This document shows, piece after piece, positions 7,743-14,606 of a DNA stretch of 17,764 bases. The first letter of the stretch is position 1. Each line of letters starts with the position of its first letter. The notes beneath the pieces were generated by a model. It ran no database searches, was not told the DNA's origin, and saw nothing but the letters and a program-made list of their open reading frames with translations. Origin of the DNA: an uncultured Clostridia bacterium (lineage in GTDB: Bacteria; Bacillota; Clostridia; Christensenellales; Pumilibacteraceae); the NCBI GenBank assembly GCA_947385185.1, contig CANDJX010000015.1:1-17764 (forward strand). The letters run 5' to 3'. A program made the position numbers and the translations under genes.

Positions 7743-9053
7743 TTATTCCGTTATGACAATATCCATTTTGAACAAGTTGTTTTCCGCAGTCACGGACATT
7801 TTACCGCCGTACTTTTCCACGGTGCGTTTTATACTTTTCATACCGTATCCGTGATTTATCGTATCCGGTTTAGTGGTTAAAGGCAACCCCCCCCCGGACA
7901 ATAAAAGCTTCCCGTCGAAATAATTTTCCTGATGTACGATCTTCATATCGCCCTGCGACTTTATGAATAATCTGATAAATCTTTTATCCTTGTCTGCCAC
8001 CGTCCTGACGTAGTCGATTGCATTTTCGAGTATATTTCCGAAAATACAGTATATATCCTCGTTCTTCATAGTGCCGAACCCGGACGCGTCCGCCATGCAA
8101 GAGAAAGATATACCGTTGTTTTTACATATGAAATTAGTATCGGTAAGAAGCGCGTCGAGTACTGCATTCCCGGTTTTGGCAAACGACTCGTATACGGCTA
8201 TATTTTCCGTGATTTCGTCGAAACGCTCGGTATCGATACCGCCCGAGCGCTGCGCGGAAGCAAGCTCGAATTTCAGATCGTGACACTTCACGTTGATATA
8301 CTCGACTGCGTTTCTGAACGATTCGTACCGCTTGGTTTCGTTTTCGAGCTGTATGGCGAGCGCCTCTTTTTCCCGCTTCATCCGCGCGGTGCGAAGACTG
8401 ACGTACTGCACTATTATAACGAAAAGACAGTTCGCGAAATCCGAAATCATACTTATTATATTATTACCGTCGCCGCGCGCTCCCGACTGATTTACGAACG
8501 TCGTTGCGAAAAATACGACGAAAAAACTCATAAGCGCAAGCGCGTTCTGCCAGCTGTTTCTGAAATATAAATGCTCGCGTTTCCGCATATTCGGGACAAA
8601 CAGCAAAAATACTATCGGATAGATTACGGCGGCGACAAGTACAGACATACCGACCTGACCCCACAGATTGCGTCCGTCGCCAAGCAGTCCGAAAAACACA
8701 AACTCGACGGCGACGACATATACTATGTGCTGCACGGCGTACGCGGTGATCATTATCCACGCCAGCTCGGTAAAATTCACCTCATAACACAGTAAGACAA
8801 GCCCGCCGACCAGACATACGACGAACAGATACCATGTCACCGACAATACTACTACGGCAGCGTCGCTATCGATTGCGACAAGAAGCTCATGCAGAGGAAT
8901 GTAAAGCAGGACGAGCGCAAAACAGGCTGCGGTTCCGATTATCAGTCTCGGAACGTAACCTTTGCGTTTCTGCATGTACGGAACGGTCAATAACATGACT
9001 ATTACGATAAGCGCGATAAGATTGCGGTATTCGTCAAGAATAATACGCCACAT
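7743..9053 (-). CDS. GHKL sensor histidine kinase (AgrC/LytTR-partner type)
   Basis: A 436-aa membrane sensor kinase. The N-terminal half (about 1-215) has six or seven hydrophobic segments. A coiled-coil-like linker (about 218-250) leads to the phospho-acceptor His258 in VKCHDLKFEL. The ATPase domain has the N-box IFGNILENAID (about 338-348), the GLPLTTK segment and the G-box HGYGMKSIKRTVEKYGG. It should autophosphorylate and pass phosphate to the adjacent LytTR regulator. The start is ATG 9053, with AGGAG overlapping the regulator's stop codon. The gap between the genes is nine bases. A run of nine G encodes Gly-Gly-Gly just before GLPLTTK (see 7887-7895). The signal is unknown; kinases of this type in Firmicutes often sense peptides, but no peptide gene is visible here. 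Confidence 0.93.
   Translation of the reverse strand: MWRIILDEYRNLIALIVIVMLLTVPYMQKRKGYVPRLIIGTAACFALVLLYIPLHELLVAIDSDAAVVVLSVTWYLFVVCLVGGLVLLCYEVNFTELAWIMITAYAVQHIVYVVAVEFVFFGLLGDGRNLWGQVGMSVLVAAVIYPIVFLLFVPNMRKREHLYFRNSWQNALALMSFFVVFFATTFVNQSGARGDGNNIISMISDFANCLFVIIVQYVSLRTARMKREKEALAIQLENETKRYESFRNAVEYINVKCHDLKFELASAQRSGGIDTERFDEITENIAVYESFAKTGNAVLDALLTDTNFICKNNGISFSCMADASGFGTMKNEDIYCIFGNILENAIDYVRTVADKDKRFIRLFIKSQGDMKIVHQENYFDGKLLLSGGGLPLTTKPDTINHGYGMKSIKRTVEKYGGKMSVTAENNLFKMDIVITE
7887..7895. repeat. Nine-base C/G homopolymer inside the kinase gene
   Basis: Nine C on the plus strand (nine G in the coding strand) encode three glycines between the N-box and G-box of the kinase. Gain or loss of one base would shift the frame and remove the end of the ATP-binding domain. 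As given, the frame is open. Confidence 0.95.
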
Positions 9054-9062
9054 TTTACGCTC

Positions 9063-9767
9063 CTAAAACGTATCGCCGTAAAATTCGACGAGCTTTGTCA
9101 TAAATTCTTTCTTACGCGTACGGGTAAGCGGAATCTTGCAGTCGCCGATTTCGAGACAGCCGCCGCGGATTCTGTCGATATATTTAAGATTTACAAGACA
9201 ATAATTATTACACCTGGCAAAACCGCTGTTTTCCAGTTTGATTTCCTGATCTTTCAACGTCCCCCATATCTCTATATCCTCTTTATCGGTATGATAAATC
9301 AGTTTGTGATCCATGATTTCGACGAATCTGATCTCGTTCGTTTTCAGCCGCCGTCCGCCTTCCTGCGTTCTGAGCATAATTTCGTTTGCAAAAAAAGCGG
9401 AAAGTTTCATAACCTTAGACATCATTGCCGCAAAATTATTATATGATACGGGTTTGACGATAAAATCCACGGCGTCAACCGCATATCCGTTTATCGCAAA
9501 ATTAGACATATTGGTAATAAACACTATCAAAACAGAACTGTCGAGTTTCCGAAGCTTCCCGGCGAGTTCCATTCCGTTCATATACGGCATCTGAATATCT
9601 ATGAATATCGCGTCGTAAACCGGATTGTAATTCGTGATGAAAGTCACGGCGTTATCGAAACCGGTCGTCTTAAAACCGCAGCCGTTCTCGTCTCCGTACC
9701 TCTTAATATACGAAACTATGAGCTCCCTGTCCTGTCGGTTATCTTCAATTACGGCAATGTGAAGCAT
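9063..9767 (-). CDS. LytTR-family response regulator
   Basis: A 234-aa two-domain regulator. The receiver domain (about 1-120) has the acidic pair ED after strand 1, phospho-acceptor Asp57 in IFIDIQMP, the conserved Thr in FITN and Lys in FIVKP. The C-terminal half (about 130-234) is a LytTR DNA-binding domain, with segments such as RFVEIMDHKLIYHT, FARCNNYCLVNLKYI and RTRKKEF. The start is the ATG at 9767, six bases after AAGGGGG; a TTG two codons earlier is less likely. It is the first gene of a two-gene operon with the GHKL kinase and has its own promoter at 9858-9886. Targets are unknown. LytTR regulators often control their own operon or a neighbour, and the lipoprotein-GH3 operon is the nearest candidate. 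Confidence 0.95.
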   Translation of the reverse strand: MLHIAVIEDNRQDRELIVSYIKRYGDENGCGFKTTGFDNAVTFITNYNPVYDAIFIDIQMPYMNGMELAGKLRKLDSSVLIVFITNMSNFAINGYAVDAVDFIVKPVSYNNFAAMMSKVMKLSAFFANEIMLRTQEGGRRLKTNEIRFVEIMDHKLIYHTDKEDIEIWGTLKDQEIKLENSGFARCNNYCLVNLKYIDRIRGGCLEIGDCKIPLTRTRKKEFMTKLVEFYGDTF

Positions 9768-9857
9768 AATCAACCCCCTTGTCTTGTTTACGATCCGGGC
9801 ATACGCACGAACTTACGCTATATCATTCTCGTCTCCGCCGTCATTCTGTGCAATCAT

Positions 9858-9886
9858 ATTATACAATAAAACGCAAAGGCTTTCAA
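9858..9886 (-). promoter_or_regulatory. Promoter of the two-component operon
   Basis: On the minus strand, TTGAAA (9881-9886) and a perfect TATAAT (9858-9863) are 17 bases apart. The transcript would carry a leader of about 85 bases. The leader holds two copies of TCATTCT (plus strand 9823-9829 and 9841-9847), 18 bases apart. That spacing does not fit the usual LytTR pair. No terminator is visible between the Fic gene and this promoter. Confidence 0.75.
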
Positions 9887-9911
9887 GTATTTTCGGCTTA
9901 TCGTACACGAC

Positions 9912-10898
9912 TTATATTTTATAGTACATCTGATTTTTACTCGTCGGTTTATCCGGAACAGTCATAAGAACGATACCGGCTTCGATTGCGGGAAGCAAAT
10001 AGTTTTTACGAAACCCTTCCCTCGATTTCAAGCCCAACTTATTCATAAGCTCGTTGGCAGATTGAGGATAGGTTTCCAAAACGCTCATAAGTTTATTTAT
10101 CTGTACACTGAAATGACTATAATGACCGACTGCGTCGTTCGCGATACCGTCTATGGCTTTCAATATAACGTCGAGCATAAATTCAATAAATACGTTCGAT
10201 TTTCCCTGGCTTGTAGATTTTCTTATAGCGTTGTAATACTCTTCCTGATTATCCTTTATAACGCTTTCGATCGGTATATACCTGAATATCGGTTTCCAGT
10301 GAGCCAGCAATGCGGTCTGCCAGTATCTACCCATTCTTCCGTTTCCGTCACGAAAAGGATGAATAAACTCAAACTCATAATGAAACACACTCGATTTTAT
10401 AAGCATCTGTATTTCCGAATTTTTAATCCAATCAAACAGTTGCACGAGATTTTCTTTCGCGATCTGCGCGGGCGGCGCAATATGCACTACATTTCCTTGC
10501 GTATCGAAAACGCCTACTTCGCCCGTTCTTATCATACCGCATTCGGCAACAAGTCCGCTCATCATAATTCCGTGAATACGTTGCAGATCGTCCAGACTGT
10601 ATACATCGATATTATTGAGTTCGTTATAAGCCGAAAATGCGTTTTTTACGGCACGAATGTCGTCGACGGGACCGACAACACGTTTGCCTGCAATTACATC
10701 AGTCACTTGTTTTATTGACAAAGTGTTGTTTTCGATCGCAAGCGACGAATGAATACTCTTTATTCTCGACACTTTTCTCAATCTTGGAAATCTTTCCCAT
10801 TCGTTTACACCATAAAGTTCACCGAGCCGTTCCATTATTTTGGAGGCGGCGTCAAACATACCGTTTGTTATTTCGAAAGGCGGAACATAATTATCCAT
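9912..10898 (-). CDS. Fic/DOC family protein (class II, self-inhibited), with C-terminal winged helix
   Basis: A 328-aa Fic protein, predicted to transfer AMP (or another nucleotide part) onto hydroxyl groups of target proteins. The catalytic motif HPFRDGNGRMGR is complete, with His180. The N-terminal inhibitory motif S-x-x-x-E-N (SLAIEN, Glu56) makes it a class II Fic in which Glu blocks ATP binding until relieved. The C-terminal region (about 260-328) looks like a winged helix (SANELMNKLGLKSREGFRKNYL), typical of DNA-associated Fic proteins. The start is the ATG at 10898, six bases after GGGAG; an ATG at 10904 abuts that site and is rejected. It has its own promoter. The gene is visibly AT-richer than its neighbours, which suggests acquisition. 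No separate antitoxin is needed for this class. Confidence 0.95.
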   Translation of the reverse strand: MDNYVPPFEITNGMFDAASKIMERLGELYGVNEWERFPRLRKVSRIKSIHSSLAIENNTLSIKQVTDVIAGKRVVGPVDDIRAVKNAFSAYNELNNIDVYSLDDLQRIHGIMMSGLVAECGMIRTGEVGVFDTQGNVVHIAPPAQIAKENLVQLFDWIKNSEIQMLIKSSVFHYEFEFIHPFRDGNGRMGRYWQTALLAHWKPIFRYIPIESVIKDNQEEYYNAIRKSTSQGKSNVFIEFMLDVILKAIDGIANDAVGHYSHFSVQINKLMSVLETYPQSANELMNKLGLKSREGFRKNYLLPAIEAGIVLMTVPDKPTSKNQMYYKI

Positions 10899-10918
10899 AC
10901 GCATCTCCCATTTATTTA

Positions 10919-10947
10919 ATTATACCGCAAATCGTATTAAAAATCAA
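10919..10947 (-). promoter_or_regulatory. Promoter of the Fic gene
   Basis: On the minus strand, TTGATT (10942-10947) and a perfect TATAAT (10919-10924) are 17 bases apart. The transcript start falls only about 10 bases before the GGGAG ribosome site, so the leader is very short. Confidence 0.75.
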
Positions 10948-10958
10948 TCATCTTACGC

Positions 10959-10994
10959 ATTATCTTCCATATTATCTTCCGTATTATCTTTCGT
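10959..10994. repeat. Three tandem copies of a 12-base unit
   Basis: Copies ATTATCTTCCAT, ATTATCTTCCGT and ATTATCTTTCGT lie end to end just upstream of the Fic promoter's -35 box. They could be tandem operator sites or slippage repeats in a decayed gene. Confidence 0.8.
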
Positions 10995-11001
10995 ACCGAT
11001 T

Positions 11002-11018
11002 TTTTCGGTAACCGAAAA
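11002..11018. repeat. Palindrome with 8-base arms
   Basis: TTTTCGGT, one central A, then ACCGAAAA. It is perfect in both arms. The size and symmetry suit an operator for a dimeric regulator, but no regulator gene is adjacent. It lies 55 bases upstream of the Fic -35 box. Confidence 0.6.
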
Positions 11019-11135
11019 CTTATCGCGAATCAAATGTTTGATGAGAAAACTTCTAAGAAATCCACAGTCGAATACAAGCATTTTTTGCAATCTATGACCA
11101 ACGGCAAACGCCGCAATATCGGATTTAAGCATACG

Positions 11136-11168
11136 AAAATGCAGGCGCAAAATATGCGCCTGCATTTT
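11136..11168 (-). terminator. Terminator of the lipocalin/dikinase/membrane-protein operon
   Basis: A perfect 14-bp stem (AAAATGCAGGCGCA with TGCGCCTGCATTTT) and a five-base loop, starting about 20 bases after the stop codon of the membrane-protein gene. The stem ends in TTTT on the minus strand. It is nearly symmetrical and could act both ways. Confidence 0.85.
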
Positions 11169-11188
11169 GTTAAGTGAAAATTTCAGTT

Positions 11189-12211
11189 TTATTTCCCGGA
11201 CTTGTTGCGCGTAGACTTGGGCTTATTCGCTTTTGCTTCGGTCTTTGCTTCGGGCGCGACGGGTTCTGTCGTTGCGGCTTCACCCTTTACTTCGGGCGTA
11301 ACGTCTGCAACCGGCGCGGACTCGGGTTCGGGCGCGACGGGCTTGGAAGGCTCGATTGCAGTCGCAACCGGCGCTACGGTTTCCGCAAGCGCGGCGGACG
11401 CGGCTTCGGCTGTTCCCGCGGTTACGGCTACGGGGGTCTGTTCGCGGACTTTCTTGCGATTGACCTCTATAATGCGTTCGGTAAACGATATTTTTTTATC
11501 GCGTTTCTTCAGATCCTCGGTAAATCGCGAGGTCAGGAATACGAATACGCAGAACGTCGATACCGCGCCGAGGTTCGTTTCGAGCAGAGAATTTACGACG
11601 AGCGTCATTATTTTGTCCCATGCCGACGTAAATTCCGCGCTGCGTATTCCGCCGATAAGGAGCGAAAACTCCCATGCGAACTGAACGAGCACGCCTATCG
11701 CGAGCAGCCAGAGAAGCGGGAAACGCTTTTCTTTGTTCTTCTGCAATATATTGTAAACGATAGCCGCGGCATAGGTCGTGAACATTATGATCGCCATATA
11801 ACCGTGGTAACCGCTCGTCGTGCGCTGGATCTTGACGACGGGCATATTCGCGCCGAGCACGTTCGCTATCATAGGCGCGCAGATCCACCATACCCATATG
11901 AGCATAGACCATTCGAGCAGGTGTTTATCCTTGCTCATCCAGAGCCATATCCAGGCGAAGTTCGTAATGCCGTAGCTCATGGACATCCAGAGAAGCACCC
12001 AGAACAGGTCGCCGCCCTCGATCGAACGCGAGTGCATGGCGAGGTGAAAGATACCGTAGTCCACGATCATATACAGCACTCCGCCCGCGATCGCGAACAG
12101 AAAAGTCAGATACCGTTTTTTGACGATAAGCAACGCGCAGAAGCCTATCAGGAAAACGATGTCGAGGTAGATGTAGAGAGTATTGAACACTCTCTGTGCA
12201 ATAATTTCCAT
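11189..12211 (-). CDS. Polytopic membrane protein with long Ala/Pro/Glu/Lys-rich tail
   Basis: A 340-aa protein of unknown family. Residues 1-235 hold about seven hydrophobic segments (near 14-31, 36-52, 69-90, 95-113, 135-157, 166-185 and 205-228), many rich in Trp and Tyr. After a basic stretch (LKKRDKKISFTERIIEVNRKK) comes a low-complexity tail of about 85 residues made mostly of Ala, Pro, Glu, Val and Thr, ending in KANKPKSTRNKSGK. By the positive-inside rule the tail should be cytoplasmic. The start has AAAGGAG, which overlaps the dikinase stop (gap 13 bases), so it is the last gene of that operon. A role in moving or sensing the dikinase substrate is only a guess from position. Confidence 0.82.
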   Translation of the reverse strand: MEIIAQRVFNTLYIYLDIVFLIGFCALLIVKKRYLTFLFAIAGGVLYMIVDYGIFHLAMHSRSIEGGDLFWVLLWMSMSYGITNFAWIWLWMSKDKHLLEWSMLIWVWWICAPMIANVLGANMPVVKIQRTTSGYHGYMAIIMFTTYAAAIVYNILQKNKEKRFPLLWLLAIGVLVQFAWEFSLLIGGIRSAEFTSAWDKIMTLVVNSLLETNLGAVSTFCVFVFLTSRFTEDLKKRDKKISFTERIIEVNRKKVREQTPVAVTAGTAEAASAALAETVAPVATAIEPSKPVAPEPESAPVADVTPEVKGEAATTEPVAPEAKTEAKANKPKSTRNKSGK

Positions 12212-12224
12212 ATTATCCGCTCCT

Positions 12225-14606
12225 TTATTCTGCGGCTGTCTGCCCCGCGCGTTCGAGCACGCGTATATCGCCCGTGCAGGCGTCGAGCGAGATCAGATCG
12301 CCGTTTTTTATACATTCGGTCGCAAATGGTACGTTTACGACAAGCGGCAAGGCGTATTCCCTCGCCACGACCGCGCCGTGCGAAAGCGCGGATCCCACTT
12401 CGGTTATCAGTCCCGAAAGCAGGCAATAATAAGGCGACCAACCGATGTCGGTATAGCACGACACCATGATTTCGCCGTTCTCGATTTTTTTCGCGTCCTC
12501 GGCGCTTTTTACTATGCGCGCCCTGCCGACGGCGGACCCGCGGCTGACGGGATCGCCCTTATACTCGTCCCCGCCCGTGCTTTCGTAAACTATGGGCTGA
12601 GGCGCGCCGCACGACACGTCGGGAAATACGTATGCGTTCTGAACGGGCAGAAGCCGCCTGCGCGCAATACATTTCTTAACGAGCCCCGCGCCTTCGCCGC
12701 GGATCAGTCGTCCGATCTCCTCGTGCGTCAGAAAATATATGCAATCTTCGTCGGGAAGAAGTCCGTCCTCGACGAGCCGAGTGGCAAGAAGCCTGTACCG
12801 CTTTTTGAACGCGTCGATTATTTTTATAATATACGATTTGGAAAACTCGCGGTTCACCACGCCTTTGCGGCATTGCTTTACGAGGAAACGGATTGCCTTA
12901 CGCGCAATACGATTGAACGGCGCGGCAAGCTCCTCCGTGTTCTTTTCCCAGTCTGCCGGACGCTCTTTTTCCCGTCCGTCCGACGAAAGCACGGTGCGTA
13001 TATAACCGTAAAACGCTTCCTTATCGTCCCGCCACGATTTACTGCGCAGTTCGGCTTCGCGTATGGCGCGGTGACCGTGACGGCTTAAAAACGCGTCGAT
13101 TGCGGCGCGCGTTTCCCCTGTCGCTCCGTCCAGGTATGCTGCCAGTTCGTCCTTGCCGAAGTCCCGCGCGTCCGGTCTGTCCGCCAACACGGCTTCGGCG
13201 ATCTTGCGCAGATCGGCGAGTATTGCGACGCTCTCGATGTCGTCTATGCCCTCGAGCGTGCCCGCAACCTTCGCTTTGATCTCCTCCGGATCGGATATTT
13301 TATCCTTGAGTACCATATTGAGCGCGCCGTTCATCGCGCCCGAATGCGACGAAGTGTTGTAATGATACCACATCGCTTCGTACATGGCGGGAAGCGCGTT
13401 ATCTATTTCGGCGTAAACGTCCGCCGCGGTTACGCACGCCGAAAACTTGAATTTTTCCGAAGCGGCGACGAGTTTTTTCTTGGATTTTTCCGCGCCGGTA
13501 AGTATTTTGAAATACCTGATACCGTTGCGGAGTTTTCGGAAAGGCGACGCGGCTTTTTCCGCGGTATCGCCGTAATCGAGTTCTCTGCCGCATATCGCGA
13601 GGTCGATGCTTTTTTTCGACGCCATCATTACGTTTTTGGAAATGGAATACAGCGTCGTCATGTCGATAAACAAATGGTTCTTCACCGAAAGTATGCACGA
13701 TTGCGGCGGAATGGAATCGGGCGATTTTATGACCCCCGCAAGAGCAAGCATATTGCGTATGCCGTAATCGAGCGCGTATATGGTAGTCGAAAGGCTGAGC
13801 GGCGTTATCGCGCCCGGAAGCATTTCGCCGACGTTGCACGACGTTATCACCCTGCCGCTTAAATCGCGCCCGCAGTTAAGCTCGTCCTCGTCGGGTACGT
13901 CGTCGGTCGTAATCGGTCGCGCCTGAAGCCAGTACAGTCTGTCCCCTTCCGCCGCCCATTCGCAGTCGGCTCCCGTGCCGAGCGCGGTTTCCGCCTTCAG
14001 AAGTCCGTCGAGCAAGGCGCTCTGAAGCGATGCGGACAACACGCCGTCGCCGACGAATTCCGCGCCGTTGCGCTTCAGGCTGTACCGCGTCGATTTCGAC
14101 GTGCCGCTCACGAGCGATTCGCCCAATCCGCGCACCGCTTCGATGAGCGCGCAGTCTTTTTCCCCCGTAGGATCGGTCGAAAAACCCACGCCGGCGACGG
14201 TTGCGTTTACCATGGTCTGAACGACGACGTTCATTCTGCCGCAATCCGTCTTACCGAACGCCGAAGAATATTTTATCGCGCGGTCGCCGCCCAGCGACGA
14301 AACGCAGGACAAAAACGCGTCGCGAAAGGTTTCTTTCGTCACGCCGAGCGCGGTTTCGTACTGACCCGCGCCGGATAAGTCTTTGCCGTCCTCGCTTTCC
14401 GCGGACGAACGCACGGCTACGTTGACGAGTCCCGAGCCGTCGAACCATTCGCACGCTTCGTCCGCCGAGCTCAAGTCCGCGTCGGACAAGACGTACCCTT
14501 CCGCGATCCCGAGTCCCGCTTTATGCAATATGTATAATCCCCGCGCTTTGCCGCCGACGCGCGGCAATTCTTCTTCGGGTATATCGAACAGTGAATATAT
14601 TTTCAT
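12225..14606 (-). CDS. PEP-synthase/rifampicin-phosphotransferase-like ATP-grasp + His-domain enzyme
   Basis: A 793-aa enzyme. The N-terminal PPDK-type ATP-binding domain (about 1-240) shows GGKARGLYILHKAG, VAVRSSAESEDG, VAGVGFSTDPTGEKD, RGLGESLVSGT and LQARPIT. The middle helical region has NVGEMLPGAITPLS and HGHRAIREAELRSKSWRDD, as in rifampicin phosphotransferase (Rph). The C-terminal swivelling domain (about 690-785) has TDIGWSPYYCLLSGLITEVGSALSHGAVVAREYALP in separate conserved blocks; His743 is the expected phosphorylated residue. The PEP/pyruvate-binding barrel of true PEP synthase is absent. The family view is therefore a small-molecule phosphotransferase (Rph-type) or a PigC-type ligase, not central metabolism. 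Its ATG directly follows the stop of the lipocalin-like gene (TAAATG) with only a weak ribosome site, so translation is coupled. Confidence 0.9.
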   Translation of the reverse strand: MKIYSLFDIPEEELPRVGGKARGLYILHKAGLGIAEGYVLSDADLSSADEACEWFDGSGLVNVAVRSSAESEDGKDLSGAGQYETALGVTKETFRDAFLSCVSSLGGDRAIKYSSAFGKTDCGRMNVVVQTMVNATVAGVGFSTDPTGEKDCALIEAVRGLGESLVSGTSKSTRYSLKRNGAEFVGDGVLSASLQSALLDGLLKAETALGTGADCEWAAEGDRLYWLQARPITTDDVPDEDELNCGRDLSGRVITSCNVGEMLPGAITPLSLSTTIYALDYGIRNMLALAGVIKSPDSIPPQSCILSVKNHLFIDMTTLYSISKNVMMASKKSIDLAICGRELDYGDTAEKAASPFRKLRNGIRYFKILTGAEKSKKKLVAASEKFKFSACVTAADVYAEIDNALPAMYEAMWYHYNTSSHSGAMNGALNMVLKDKISDPEEIKAKVAGTLEGIDDIESVAILADLRKIAEAVLADRPDARDFGKDELAAYLDGATGETRAAIDAFLSRHGHRAIREAELRSKSWRDDKEAFYGYIRTVLSSDGREKERPADWEKNTEELAAPFNRIARKAIRFLVKQCRKGVVNREFSKSYIIKIIDAFKKRYRLLATRLVEDGLLPDEDCIYFLTHEEIGRLIRGEGAGLVKKCIARRRLLPVQNAYVFPDVSCGAPQPIVYESTGGDEYKGDPVSRGSAVGRARIVKSAEDAKKIENGEIMVSCYTDIGWSPYYCLLSGLITEVGSALSHGAVVAREYALPLVVNVPFATECIKNGDLISLDACTGDIRVLERAGQTAAE

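Larger units (their letters stand above)
10953..11132 (-). other. Doubtful 59-codon open frame in an otherwise gene-free gap
   Basis: An open frame runs on the minus strand from the ATG at 11132 to TAA at 10953, ending in the repeat-coded tail DNTEDNMEDNA. No ribosome site precedes the ATG, and the only earlier ATG lies inside the terminator hairpin at 11136-11168. The middle part (LVFDCGFLRSFLIKHLIRDKF) looks protein-like, so this may be the remnant of a gene. I recognise no family. I see nothing else gene-like in 10905-11188. Confidence 0.2.

Noticed and set aside
9823..9847. Two TCATTCT repeats as a LytTR operator
   Set aside because: They lie downstream of the -10 box and are 18 bases apart, unlike the usual LytTR direct-repeat spacing of about 21-22.
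11133..11165. Upstream ATG start for the small ORF in 10953-11132
   Set aside because: It lies inside a perfect terminator hairpin belonging to the next operon and has no ribosome site.
12225..14606. Housekeeping PEP synthase or pyruvate phosphate dikinase
   Set aside because: The protein ends after the His swivelling domain and lacks the PEP/pyruvate-binding barrel that those enzymes need.
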